Positions 1 to 6,279 of a stretch of DNA of 9,715 nt are shown here, piece by piece. The notes under the pieces were generated by a model. The model worked only from the letters and a program-made list of their open reading frames with translations, searched no databases and was not told the DNA's origin. A program made the position numbers and the translations under genes. Source of the DNA: Peptococcaceae bacterium (GTDB taxonomy: Bacteria > Bacillota > Peptococcia > DRI-13 > UBA5745); assembly GCA_031264885.1 (NCBI GenBank), contig JAISDM010000225.1:1-9715 (forward strand). Reading direction: 5' to 3'. Within the stretch, counting starts at the first letter, position 1. Every line of letters begins with the position of its first letter.

Positions 1-1456
1 GTATGGCAAACGCCCGATAGTTCGCAAACCACAGTCCGTCGCTTTTCACCGCGTCAATAGGCCATAGTTTCTCCGGACCGTCCGGCAGCAGCCGATAGAC
101 ATCAGCGTCGCCCCGCGCCAGCATGTCGCTCGCCGTCTTACGCGCGACGCGAAGCATATCCGGCTGCGGATGATCCGCCCGCGCCATGTATGCCGTGTTA
201 AGTTTCGTCAAAAACTCGTCGGCCGCAATCGCTTCCCGATTCTTTTCGCAGACCCGGCGAAGGGTATAAATAAGGGTGTTCAGTTTTGTGACATCCGCCG
301 GATCATAGTGATAAACCCAACTTTGAATCCCATCGCGCTCAATTTTGTCCATTGCCTGCCACGCTTCGAAGGTGATGGTTCGCTTTGCGCCGTCTTTCAT
401 CTCTGCGTCGATATGCGTAAAATCGAAGCTGCCGTCCCGCAAACTATCCTGTAATCCCGCGACATCCAGTTCATACAGGCTGCCTACGACGCGGGGACCC
501 TCCCGCTCTGTGACTGTAAAGAAAAACGTTTTGACTTCCTCCGTCGCCTGTAAACCTTGCCAAAGGGTATGGCCGACGACATTGCGATGATAAAGTTCTT
601 CCGCGGGAATAACGCTGATCAGCATCTTGTTCATCAAGACAAAATAGTCCGGCGCCCCGCCGAACAGAGTTTGAAGGCTGCCCTTCGCGTTACGCGTATA
701 ATCTCCGCCAACCGCGTGCATTTCCATCAGCAGCGCCGCCAAATCTGTGTTTGAAACCTTGACCAGCGGATCATTCGCGATCGCGGCCGGTTCCGGTTCG
801 GGAAACAGACGATATTTTTCAGGAATATCTTCCGAATCGTGATAAAACCTCCTGAAATGGGATTCGCTCTCGGTGAGATAACCGTACTTCGTGAACACGC
901 CGCGTTCCCTTTTCACCGCGTCGCGCCCGTAAGCAACTTTGTTCACGTGTTTTTCCAACTGTTCGATATATTTAGCAAACGCGCGGTCTTTGACATTATC
1001 CGATTGATTCAGCCGCGTGATTGCCTCGCCGTGGGCATTCCCGTCAGTATCCAAGAGAAATTCACCGTACTGTTTCTCACCAAACGCCGGCTGCAGATCA
1101 AACCGATCCAGGTTTTCCGTCAGGTTGATCAACTTCGCGACGCTTTGAGCATACCGCCCGGTCTCCAGCACGGCGCCGAATACTTCGCGTTCCTCCGCGC
1201 TCAAACCGCTGATCTTTGCCGCGAGATAGTTTAATTCCGTCAACAGACCCCGCCCGCCGGGAGAAACTTCCCTCAGCGCGTTTGCAAGCTCTGGCGACGG
1301 CGCTGTGATATCTTTGACGACAATGCCTCGTCCGCTCCAGTCTGTTTCAATTTCCTCAAGCCAGAACCGCAATTCTTCGGTGATTGTGGGCAACGGCAGG
1401 GTAAACCCTCCGCTTTCGGGATGGACGGCGTTTTCGACATACACTTGAATCGTCAA
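1..1456 (-). CDS. Large ArdA-like antirestriction protein (3' end outside the window)
   Basis: I read 485 open codons with no stop from a TTG at 1456 to the left edge, so the C-terminus is missing. The start is supported by GAGGAG at 1465-1470, eight bases upstream, and by the N-terminus LTIQVYVENA, which resembles family members beginning MTIQVY. Residues 1 to about 165 look like ArdA: an N-terminal beta region (GGFTLPLP, then ELRFWLEEIE) and the helical ELNYLAAKISGLSAEERE block near residues 74-91. ArdA proteins are acidic DNA mimics that inhibit type I restriction enzymes and protect incoming conjugative DNA; that role is inferred from the family. Residues about 170-485 extend well beyond a classical ArdA of roughly 170 residues. 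I cannot assign this part with confidence, although similar long versions occur in Clostridia conjugative elements. The gene follows the antirepressor gene by 12 bases, so it is probably in the same operon. Confidence 0.75.
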   Translation of the reverse strand, partial: MTIQVYVENAVHPESGGFTLPLPTITEELRFWLEEIETDWSGRGIVVKDITAPSPELANALREVSPGGRGLLTELNYLAAKISGLSAEEREVFGAVLETGRYAQSVAKLINLTENLDRFDLQPAFGEKQYGEFLLDTDGNAHGEAITRLNQSDNVKDRAFAKYIEQLEKHVNKVAYGRDAVKRERGVFTKYGYLTESESHFRRFYHDSEDIPEKYRLFPEPEPAAIANDPLVKVSNTDLAALLMEMHAVGGDYTRNAKGSLQTLFGGAPDYFVLMNKMLISVIPAEELYHRNVVGHTLWQGLQATEEVKTFFFTVTEREGPRVVGSLYELDVAGLQDSLRDGSFDFTHIDAEMKDGAKRTITFEAWQAMDKIERDGIQSWVYHYDPADVTKLNTLIYTLRRVCEKNREAIAADEFLTKLNTAYMARADHPQPDMLRVARKTASDMLARGDADVYRLLPDGPEKLWPIDAVKSDGLWFANYRAFAI

Positions 1457-1468
1457 ATGACTTTCTCC

Positions 1469-2281
1469 TCAATAAAATACATACTTTAAGTGTGGGCAGA
1501 CCGGCTTTTCCCGATATATTTCCCGCTCCATCAACGGCAGGATGCCCCAGGCTTTCAGGGTTTCGTACAGGAAAAGCCGTCCCCTTTGAGTCCAATAGGT
1601 GTGCATCACAGAGGTGCGTTCACTCACTTGATAGGTACGGGTTTGGGTATAGCCTCTCGCCGCGTACTTCTGATACAGCAGCCAGGTTCCGGCGACGCGG
1701 TACTGGATCCCAAGACCGTGGAGCAAACCGTTGAACGCCGCCGCCGTCATGCCGTAATCTTTGGCGATCAGGCTGACGGGTACGGTGCTTTTGCTCTGCA
1801 GAATCAGATCGCAGTAAATCACCTTCGGCGCCATTTCTTCGGCAAGCTCCAACAGCGCGCCGTTCATTTTCCGTTCTTCATCCAGTCTGCCGATCAGGGT
1901 TTCGGTGAACTCGGCGCTTCCGATCATCTCATCCAGCATGTCCGGCGTGACATAAGCGCCGTGCTTACGAATCGCGGGAAGCACCTCGTCGAACACCCAT
2001 TTTTCAAACCGTTCGGCGGCGGGAAGTTTGGAGCGGATGATCAGACGGTAGAGATCACCCTCGGGGATAAAATTGGCCTCAACGGTCTTGCCGGGGCTTT
2101 GCGGATGCGGTACCTCGCGTTTCGCTAGGTACCGGCAGTGCTTGGAAATCGCGTCATGCGGATTCCTGTAACCGAGCGCCTTCGCGCACTCTGTGGCCGG
2201 GAAATACGGTTTGCCGTCGATCATGAGAATGTCCATGGAACCAAACTCGTCATTGTGGAACTGCTGAATTTGATGTTTCAT
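1469..2281 (-). CDS. Phage-type antirepressor, BRO-N plus KilAC (ANT) domains
   Basis: This is a 270-residue protein. Residues 1-107 form a BRO-N domain (GKPYFPATECAKALGYRNP, then LYRLIIRSKLPAAERFEKWV and DEVLPAIRKHG). Residues about 145-250 form a KilAC/ANT domain (IAKDYGMTAAAFNGLLHGLGIQYR, written here only as landmarks IAKDYG and LGIQYR, then WTQRGRLFLYETL). Proteins of this design bind DNA or a repressor and act as antirepressors in prophages and integrative elements; the target here is unknown. The ATG at 2281 is chosen because GGGAGG at 2292-2297 precedes it by 10 bases. An in-frame ATG at 2302 would place that site inside the gene and has no ribosome binding site of its own. It lies 29 bases after the primase-like gene and 12 bases before the ArdA-like gene, and its TGA overlaps the ribosome binding site of the latter. 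This suggests translational coupling in one operon. Confidence 0.88.
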   Translation of the reverse strand: MKHQIQQFHNDEFGSMDILMIDGKPYFPATECAKALGYRNPHDAISKHCRYLAKREVPHPQSPGKTVEANFIPEGDLYRLIIRSKLPAAERFEKWVFDEVLPAIRKHGAYVTPDMLDEMIGSAEFTETLIGRLDEERKMNGALLELAEEMAPKVIYCDLILQSKSTVPVSLIAKDYGMTAAAFNGLLHGLGIQYRVAGTWLLYQKYAARGYTQTRTYQVSERTSVMHTYWTQRGRLFLYETLKAWGILPLMEREIYREKPVCPHLKYVFY

Positions 2282-2291
2282 AATATGGAAG

Positions 2292-2297
2292 CCTCCC
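2292..2297 (-). promoter_or_regulatory. Ribosome binding site deciding the antirepressor start
   Basis: GGGAGG on the minus strand lies 10 bases before the ATG at 2281. It falls inside the reading frame if the upstream ATG at 2302 is used, so 2281 is the better start. Confidence 0.75.
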
Positions 2298-2310
2298 TTC
2301 ATTATTTGAG

Positions 2311-3264
2311 TTAAGATATCAGGTAACCGTCTTGATCACGGTTTGTGGCGCCTTGCTCACGCTCCAGTCCTATGGCGTAAAGCAATTGGTCGTTGTAATC
2401 CTTGCCCGTTTCGGGCGGGTTAATGGACACGGCGATATTCGGATGGCTTTCCGTAAGCGCGGCATAGATTTTCCGCGCCGCCGTCTGTCCCGCGCCGTCA
2501 TTATCCAGGCAGAGGGAAATCTCACAAATGCATGGGTTTCGCTCCAAAAACGCCATAAGCGCCACATCCGATATGCCGCCCAGCGACAGACGGCTGCCTT
2601 CAAACTCTGGAAACAAACAGGCGTGGGAAAGGGCGTCGATCGGGGCTTCGAACAGTGCCAAAGCGGTGCTGTTCCGGTTTTTTGCCGGCAAGGTGAAGCT
2701 GAAGCGTTTGTCCGAACCGTCCGCGTCACGGTGGTATCTCTCATAAATCCCACGCATATGGGCAAAACGCGGAATACCGGTTTCATCGCGCCCGACGAAC
2801 ACACAGACAGCCTGACCATGATCGCGGCTTTCGTAAATCGTGCCGCTCTGTACGCAAGGCCCGATGACTTTTAGGGTGAGTCCGCGCCTTTGCAGGTATG
2901 CGAGCGCATGTGCGGCAAAACGCGCGGGCGGCGGTAGGATGAACTCCTTTCGCGCCATCGGCAAAGATTTTCCTACCGGCAGGGATGACGCGGCAGGCGC
3001 GGCGCGGCAGTCAAGGATGACTTCCACGGCCTCGATAAAGCTCATACCACGTACTTTAACGAGATAGTCCAGCGCCGATTTGCCGCCGAACCCGCCCCGA
3101 TGCCAATACCATAGTCCGTGAGAGATGACCAGACTGCCGTGTGACGCCGTGCGATGCTCGTTCGGCCCGGAACGCTTGAGTTCGTGTGGCTCGCGGGATT
3201 GAAGATAAGTGAGCAAATCCATTTCCTTCGCCAGCGCGACCTGCTCCGCGCTTACGCCCGGCAT
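2311..3264 (-). CDS. DUF3991 and toprim domain protein (primase-like)
   Basis: This 317-residue protein resembles the toprim proteins encoded by Clostridia conjugative elements. The N-terminus (VSAEQVALAKEMDLLTYLQ) is followed by a remnant of the zinc-finger region of DnaG-type primases (ISHGLWYWHRGGFGGKSALDYL, residues 47-68 as landmarks). A DUF3991 region covers about 120-185 and a C-terminal toprim domain about 200-300. The toprim acidic residues are visible: E206 in LFEAPID and D254/D256 in LCLDNDGAG, with KDYND at 288-292. The cysteines expected of a CHC2 zinc finger are missing in the N-terminal part. The likely role is DNA priming or processing during replication or transfer of the element, inferred from the family. 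The ATG at 3264 gives the family N-terminus. Its own ribosome binding site is weak, but a short ORF with a strong one (3252-3320) overlaps the start, so coupled translation is possible. Confidence 0.85.
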   Translation of the reverse strand: MPGVSAEQVALAKEMDLLTYLQSREPHELKRSGPNEHRTASHGSLVISHGLWYWHRGGFGGKSALDYLVKVRGMSFIEAVEVILDCRAAPAASSLPVGKSLPMARKEFILPPPARFAAHALAYLQRRGLTLKVIGPCVQSGTIYESRDHGQAVCVFVGRDETGIPRFAHMRGIYERYHRDADGSDKRFSFTLPAKNRNSTALALFEAPIDALSHACLFPEFEGSRLSLGGISDVALMAFLERNPCICEISLCLDNDGAGQTAARKIYAALTESHPNIAVSINPPETGKDYNDQLLYAIGLEREQGATNRDQDGYLIS

Positions 3265-3320
3265 GACGCCACACCCTTTCGCCTCTCGAATTTTTGATCC
3301 ATGCGCGTGTTTTGACCCAT
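3252..3320 (-). CDS. Putative 22-residue leader peptide overlapping the primase-like start
   Basis: An ATG at 3320 is preceded by a consensus AGGAGG at 3328-3333 with a 7-base gap, the best ribosome binding site in the left block. The ORF reads MGQNTRMDQKFERRKG and six more residues, and its TAA at 3252-3254 lies 10 bases inside the primase-like gene. Its position between a terminator-like hairpin and the primase-like gene suits a leader ORF that couples or controls downstream translation. I recognise no family, and a peptide this short could occur by chance. The strong site could also serve an alternative start of the downstream gene through a frameshift. Confidence 0.4.
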   Translation of the reverse strand: MGQNTRMDQKFERRKGVASCRA

Positions 3321-3355
3321 AGGCAAACCTCCTGTTTTTTGATAAAATGAAAAAC

Positions 3356-3391
3356 GGGCGCGGGCTGTAACGAAAGTCACAACCCGCGCCC
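3356..3391 (-). terminator. GC-rich hairpin with T-tract upstream of the primase-like operon
   Basis: GGGCGCGGG (3356-3364) pairs with CCCGCGCCC (3383-3391), and the flanking TGT/ACA extends the stem past one mismatch. On the minus strand the stem is followed by GTTTTTCATTTT, the form of an intrinsic terminator. It lies only about 20 bases before the leader ORF ribosome binding site, so it could act as an attenuator rather than an end-of-operon terminator. Confidence 0.6.
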
Positions 3392-3407
3392 TCAGTAAGC
3401 ATTTTGA

Positions 3408-3437
3408 ATCATAAAACCAAAATCGGCGCGCCGTCAT
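3408..3437 (-). promoter_or_regulatory. Possible promoter between the two hairpins
   Basis: On the minus strand there is a TATGAT -10 box (3408-3413) and an ATGACG -35-like box (3432-3437) with an 18-base spacer. The -10 is good and the -35 matches 4 of 6 bases. A transcript from here would start near 3400, just before the 3356-3391 hairpin. The call is weak. Confidence 0.3.
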
Positions 3438-3456
3438 TTGGCAGCGCGCCGATTTT
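3419..3456. terminator. Perfect 13-base-pair hairpin, terminator-like on both strands
   Basis: AAAATCGGCGCGC (3419-3431) and GCGCGCCGATTTT (3444-3456) are exact reverse complements around a 12-base loop. Each arm ends in TTTT on its own 3' side, so it could stop transcription from either direction. It stands between the left operon and the insertion sequence remnant. It could also be a protein-binding palindrome. Confidence 0.55.
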
Positions 3457-3471
3457 ACCAGATTATTACTA

Positions 3472-4854
3472 ATGTTCGTCTTTACCATGTATCCAGTGGC
3501 GGTTCGACTTTGTCTCGGAGGGGACACATCGTCGCAAACCCGCATGATTGCCGCATTTTATATTATTTTTTCATACTTTCCTTATGAATATGTCACAAAT
3601 TACTATTTTGAAATTGAGGCGGAAGATGAGGATTATGTGGACATGGTCACAGGGGAAATTCTGAAAGGTATGCGCAAATATGCTGTTTCTAAGGAGCATC
3701 GTCCCAACCCGGTGGTTCAAATGGGATTGTTCATGGACGGCAACGGCATCCCGATTTCCATGTGCATCCATCCGGGCTCTGATAATGAGCAGATATCCGC
3801 GGTACCATTGGAGAAAAAAATCTCTAAGATGTTTGAAGGGAAGCCTTTCATCTATTGCGCGGATGCCGGGCTGGGTTCCATTAACATCCGGAAGTTCAAT
3901 TCCATGGGTGGGCGTGCGTTCATTGTGACTCAGTCCATAAAAAAACTTTCCGAACCCCTTAAAAAGGCCGTGTTTAACGACTATGACTATCGGCTGTTTT
4001 CAAACAATACCCACATCACAATCCAGGATATGAAGTCCTTCGATAAGTTAAGCAATGATAACCTGCACCTTTATAACGACCATGCTTATAAAGTGATCGA
4101 CGCCCCAAACGTTGTGGATTTAGGACTTTACGAAGAGAAACGTCTCAAGAATGGAAAAATAAAGAAAGTGAAGTCAAAAACCCGTTTGGAACAAAAAATC
4201 ATCATCACATTCTCCAGGAAGGTCATGGAATACCAGAGAACCATCCGCAACAGGCAGATTGAGCGCGCAAGACGGTTGATCCGAAATGCGTCGGTAGAAT
4301 CTGTTAAGAAAGGCCCGCATGACGTCACCCGGTTTATCAAGCGCACCTCGAAAACCAAGTCCGGCGACGCCGCCGCGGTGGATGTCTATGAGATTGATCA
4401 GACAATCATCGCTGAGGAAGAGAAATATGACGGATATTATGCGGTAGCCACGAACCTTGATGATGACGCGAAGGATATTTGGGCGATTCATTCCAACCGG
4501 TACAAGATTGAAGATTGCTTTCGCATCCTTAAGACAAACTTTGAGTCGCGACCGGTCTATCATCGAAACGACAACCGGATCGTCGCCCATTTCATGATCT
4601 GCTACACGGCTTTATTAATCTACAGACTGTTGGAGAATAAGCTGGATGAATACGGAACTCATTTCACAACCGATCAAATCATAGATACTTTAAAGAATAT
4701 GAACATTGTAAACTGTCACGATATGTTTTACGAAGCGTTGTATAGCGGAAGCCAGGTATGTACGGCATTGAACGGAGTCTTTGGCTTGGATTTGGACAGG
4801 CAATATTATCTCCCAAAAGATCTGAATAAAAAAATTAAAAATATTTCAAAGTGA
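3472..4854 (+). CDS. IS1634-type DDE transposase, N-terminally truncated and probably inactive
   Basis: The 460-codon ORF matches the catalytic part of IS1634-type (IS4 superfamily) transposases. Landmarks are VTNYYFEIEAED (41-52), KEHRPNPVVQMGLFMDGNGIP (start residue 74), FIYCADAGLGS with the second aspartate D131, and YKIEDCFRILK with glutamate E347 and K354. The family's N-terminal region of about 150-200 residues is absent. Residues 1 to about 35 do not look like transposase, and the ATG at 3472 has no ribosome binding site. The family motif Y-D-x-T-N-x-Y-F-E, which carries the first catalytic aspartate, reads E-Y-V-T-N-Y-Y-F-E here, so that residue appears to be tyrosine (Y40). Truncation and the missing residue both argue against activity. 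It is the only substantial plus-strand gene and is visibly more AT-rich than its neighbours. Confidence 0.85.
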   Translation: MFVFTMYPVAVRLCLGGDTSSQTRMIAAFYIIFSYFPYEYVTNYYFEIEAEDEDYVDMVTGEILKGMRKYAVSKEHRPNPVVQMGLFMDGNGIPISMCIHPGSDNEQISAVPLEKKISKMFEGKPFIYCADAGLGSINIRKFNSMGGRAFIVTQSIKKLSEPLKKAVFNDYDYRLFSNNTHITIQDMKSFDKLSNDNLHLYNDHAYKVIDAPNVVDLGLYEEKRLKNGKIKKVKSKTRLEQKIIITFSRKVMEYQRTIRNRQIERARRLIRNASVESVKKGPHDVTRFIKRTSKTKSGDAAAVDVYEIDQTIIAEEEKYDGYYAVATNLDDDAKDIWAIHSNRYKIEDCFRILKTNFESRPVYHRNDNRIVAHFMICYTALLIYRLLENKLDEYGTHFTTDQIIDTLKNMNIVNCHDMFYEALYSGSQVCTALNGVFGLDLDRQYYLPKDLNKKIKNISK

Positions 4855-4952
4855 GGTTTACATACAACATTTCTTTAAAATGAAGAAAGAGAAGAAAACA
4901 TTGATATTACACTGTTTCGCTTCTCTTTTTGGTTTTTTACTGTCGAAGATGG
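3575..4952 (+). mobile_element. 5'-truncated IS1634-type insertion sequence remnant
   Basis: The extent is approximate. Transposase similarity begins near 3575-3590. The right end is guessed near 4952, after the terminator hairpin and the stretch ACTGTCGAAGATGGGA. I found no matching left inverted repeat and no target duplication, which fits loss of the left end by deletion or recombination. The AT-rich composition contrasts with the flanks. Confidence 0.55.
4886..4930 (+). terminator. Hairpin with T-tract after the transposase
   Basis: AAAGAGAAG (4886-4894) pairs with CTTCTCTTT (4920-4928), and the nearby AAAC/GTTT adds further pairing. On the plus strand TTTTTGGTTTTTT follows, a plausible intrinsic terminator for the transposase transcript. 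The reverse strand also has a T-rich run after the stem, so it may work in both directions. Confidence 0.6.
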
Positions 4953-4953
4953 G

Positions 4954-4981
4954 AGTATACCACAGATTCCCCCACTGTCAA
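4954..4981 (-). promoter_or_regulatory. Strong sigma-A-type promoter pointing into the insertion sequence
   Basis: On the minus strand a perfect TTGACA (4976-4981), a 16-base spacer and TATACT (4954-4959) make a near-consensus promoter. The predicted transcript starts near 4947 and runs leftward, antisense to the transposase. No gene follows it directly, so it may have driven a gene that the insertion displaced, or it may produce an antisense RNA. Confidence 0.55.
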
Positions 4982-5008
4982 CCGTCACCGTCATTCCCCG
5001 CCACCCCG

Positions 5009-5551
5009 TCAGTCCACCGACGACGCTACGAACAAATGAAAACCGTGCCGCTCCTCAGCTAAATCGAAGCTTACAATCACCCTCCTGTTATCGGGGAACA
5101 TCTGCCGTTTACGGTCCACCATATATCTCATGACACTTCTTGATTCGGCGTCCGCCATAAACGGCCTCATGACCCGCCTCATCTTCCACATTTTCCATAT
5201 TCTCCTGAATATTCCGGGAGTTTCCGCCGCAATCGAGTAATTCCAAAACACGATGGCTATCATGAAAGCCTTTTCACACTCCGATTTATCGTCGGAATTA
5301 ATCACATTTAATAAAGGTCCGGCGTATTCCTGTAAGATTTCCGACATTTTTTCAAGGGAATCATCTATGATGATATCCTGCTCGACACCGCTCATCTCTT
5401 TGACTTTTTGCCTCACCCGGGCCGCGGCAGACTCATTGGCCGCCCTGTCGTCCTCCTCCGTTATCTCCGCCTCCAAGTCCATCTGCGTTAAGTACTGTTT
5501 CCTGAGCTTGTTCTTGTATCTAATCCTATCCTTGCGCCCTTTCCTTTTCAT
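5009..5551 (-). CDS. Hypothetical protein, 180 residues, third gene of the toxin-antitoxin operon
   Basis: I do not recognise the family. The start at 5551 is well supported by AAGGAG seven bases upstream. The first 20 residues are very basic (MKRKGRKDRIRYKNKLRKQY). An acidic and alanine-rich helical stretch follows (about 25-50). Next comes a segment with EILQEYAGPLLNVI and a hydrophobic helix FMIAIVFWNYSIA (96-108), then a basic, methionine-rich stretch (RRIWKMWKMRRVMRPF, 116-131). The C-terminus has beta-like VIVSFDL and FHLFVAS. No signal peptide or clear membrane topology is seen; the single hydrophobic helix looks like a buried core helix. The gene starts 64 bases after the toxin with no obvious terminator between, so it is probably cotranscribed with the toxin-antitoxin pair. 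It is followed by the leftward promoter and the insertion sequence remnant. Confidence 0.7.
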   Translation of the reverse strand: MKRKGRKDRIRYKNKLRKQYLTQMDLEAEITEEDDRAANESAAARVRQKVKEMSGVEQDIIIDDSLEKMSEILQEYAGPLLNVINSDDKSECEKAFMIAIVFWNYSIAAETPGIFRRIWKMWKMRRVMRPFMADAESRSVMRYMVDRKRQMFPDNRRVIVSFDLAEERHGFHLFVASSVD

Positions 5552-5615
5552 CGAAAAACTCCTTGCTGTTCAATTCTCCGTACTCTCTGCCGACATACTT
5601 CAGCGTGTCGCCGCT

Positions 5616-5948
5616 TTAATCGCGCCGCAGTAAGCTGGCCCAATCCCGGCGATTGTAGAGAATACGGAATACATCAACCTCGCTTGCCTCGCTTACGTTC
5701 TCATTGATCACATAAAAAACATAATAGTTCTCAGCCGGCATTTTTCGTACGCCCTGTGATTTGTACGGCTCCACATCCACAACCGGATAGCGTTCGGGAA
5801 ATTGCCTAAGCGTCATGATCTGATCGTAGATGGACAAATAGACGCGCCTGGCTGTCGCCGGCTCCCTCAATATCTCAGTTATATAGCGCAGGATTCCCAG
5901 CAAATCCGTCTCCGCCGAACGCTCGATCCATACATCATACGTTTTCAA
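5616..5948 (-). CDS. RelE/ParE-family toxin
   Basis: The protein of about 110 residues has the RelE/ParE fold pattern. It starts KTYDVWIERSAETDLLGILRYI, followed by a helical section (ATARRVYLSIYDQIMTLRQF), the FPERYP turn and C-terminal strands (VRKMPAENYYVFYVINE, then VDVFRILYNRRDW). Members either cleave ribosome-bound mRNA (RelE) or poison gyrase (ParE); the sequence alone does not tell which. I chose the TTG at 5948 because similarity to the family starts there. An in-frame ATG at 5990 would add 14 residues translated from antitoxin sequence, with AGAAGG a few bases upstream, so it cannot be excluded. With the TTG start the gene overlaps the antitoxin by 14 bases, as is usual for coupled toxin-antitoxin pairs. 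Confidence 0.85.
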   Translation of the reverse strand: MKTYDVWIERSAETDLLGILRYITEILREPATARRVYLSIYDQIMTLRQFPERYPVVDVEPYKSQGVRKMPAENYYVFYVINENVSEASEVDVFRILYNRRDWASLLRRD

Positions 5949-6207
5949 AGCCGAATTTCTTTCGTATATCGGCAAACACCTCTTCGGCATTACGCCTTCT
6001 GCCCGCTTTAATGTCCGCCAGGCCCTCGTCTAACAGCCCATAAAGCTCATATTTGCCGGAAAGCCTTTCATATTCGGCATTGGACAGCACCACCAAATCT
6101 CCCGCGCCGTTCTTGGTCAAAAAAACAGGTTCATTGTAGGTATGGCAGAACTCGGATATTTCATTGTATCTGTCCCGCAAGTCGGAATTGGGCCGGATCA
6201 TTGCCAT
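5935..6207 (-). CDS. Phd/YefM-family antitoxin
   Basis: This 90-residue protein has the Phd/YefM N-terminal DNA-binding fold: IRPNSDLRDRYNEISEFC, then EPVFLTKNGAGDLVVLSNAEYERL. An acidic, less structured C-terminal tail (residues about 55-90) would wrap the toxin. ATG at 6207 is preceded by GGAGG with an 8-base gap. Antitoxins of this family neutralise their partner and repress their own promoter, so control from 6251-6279 is expected, with the toxin as co-repressor. The stop overlaps the toxin start. Confidence 0.9.
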   Translation of the reverse strand: MAMIRPNSDLRDRYNEISEFCHTYNEPVFLTKNGAGDLVVLSNAEYERLSGKYELYGLLDEGLADIKAGRRRNAEEVFADIRKKFGFENV

Positions 6208-6250
6208 AGAAATTCCTCCGTTTCACATCGCCGCTTCTTGATTTACGCAA

Positions 6251-6279
6251 ATTTTAACAGAATACTGATACAGAGTCAA
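6251..6279 (-). promoter_or_regulatory. Promoter of the toxin-antitoxin operon
   Basis: On the minus strand TTGACT (6274-6279), a 17-base spacer and TAAAAT (6251-6256) match the sigma-A consensus closely. The expected start near 6243 gives a leader of about 36 bases before the antitoxin ATG. The -35 box begins one base inside the flank of the 6280-6466 inverted-repeat element. Confidence 0.7.

Noticed and set aside
1490..2128. Plus-strand 212-codon ORF opposite the antirepressor gene
   Set aside because: It mirrors a recognised coding gene in GC-rich DNA; its translation has no recognisable domain and no ribosome binding site supports it.
2332..2874. Plus-strand 180-codon ORF opposite the primase-like gene
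   Set aside because: It is an antisense shadow of the toprim region, without domain or translation signal.
3321..3545. Upstream extension of the leader ORF frame to an ATG at 3545
   Set aside because: It reads through both hairpins and into the insertion remnant boundary. The strong ribosome binding site favours the internal ATG at 3320.
4937..4954. ACTGTCGAAGATGGGA as the right inverted repeat of the insertion sequence
   Set aside because: No matching left end is present in the window, so it cannot be confirmed; it is used only as an approximate limit.
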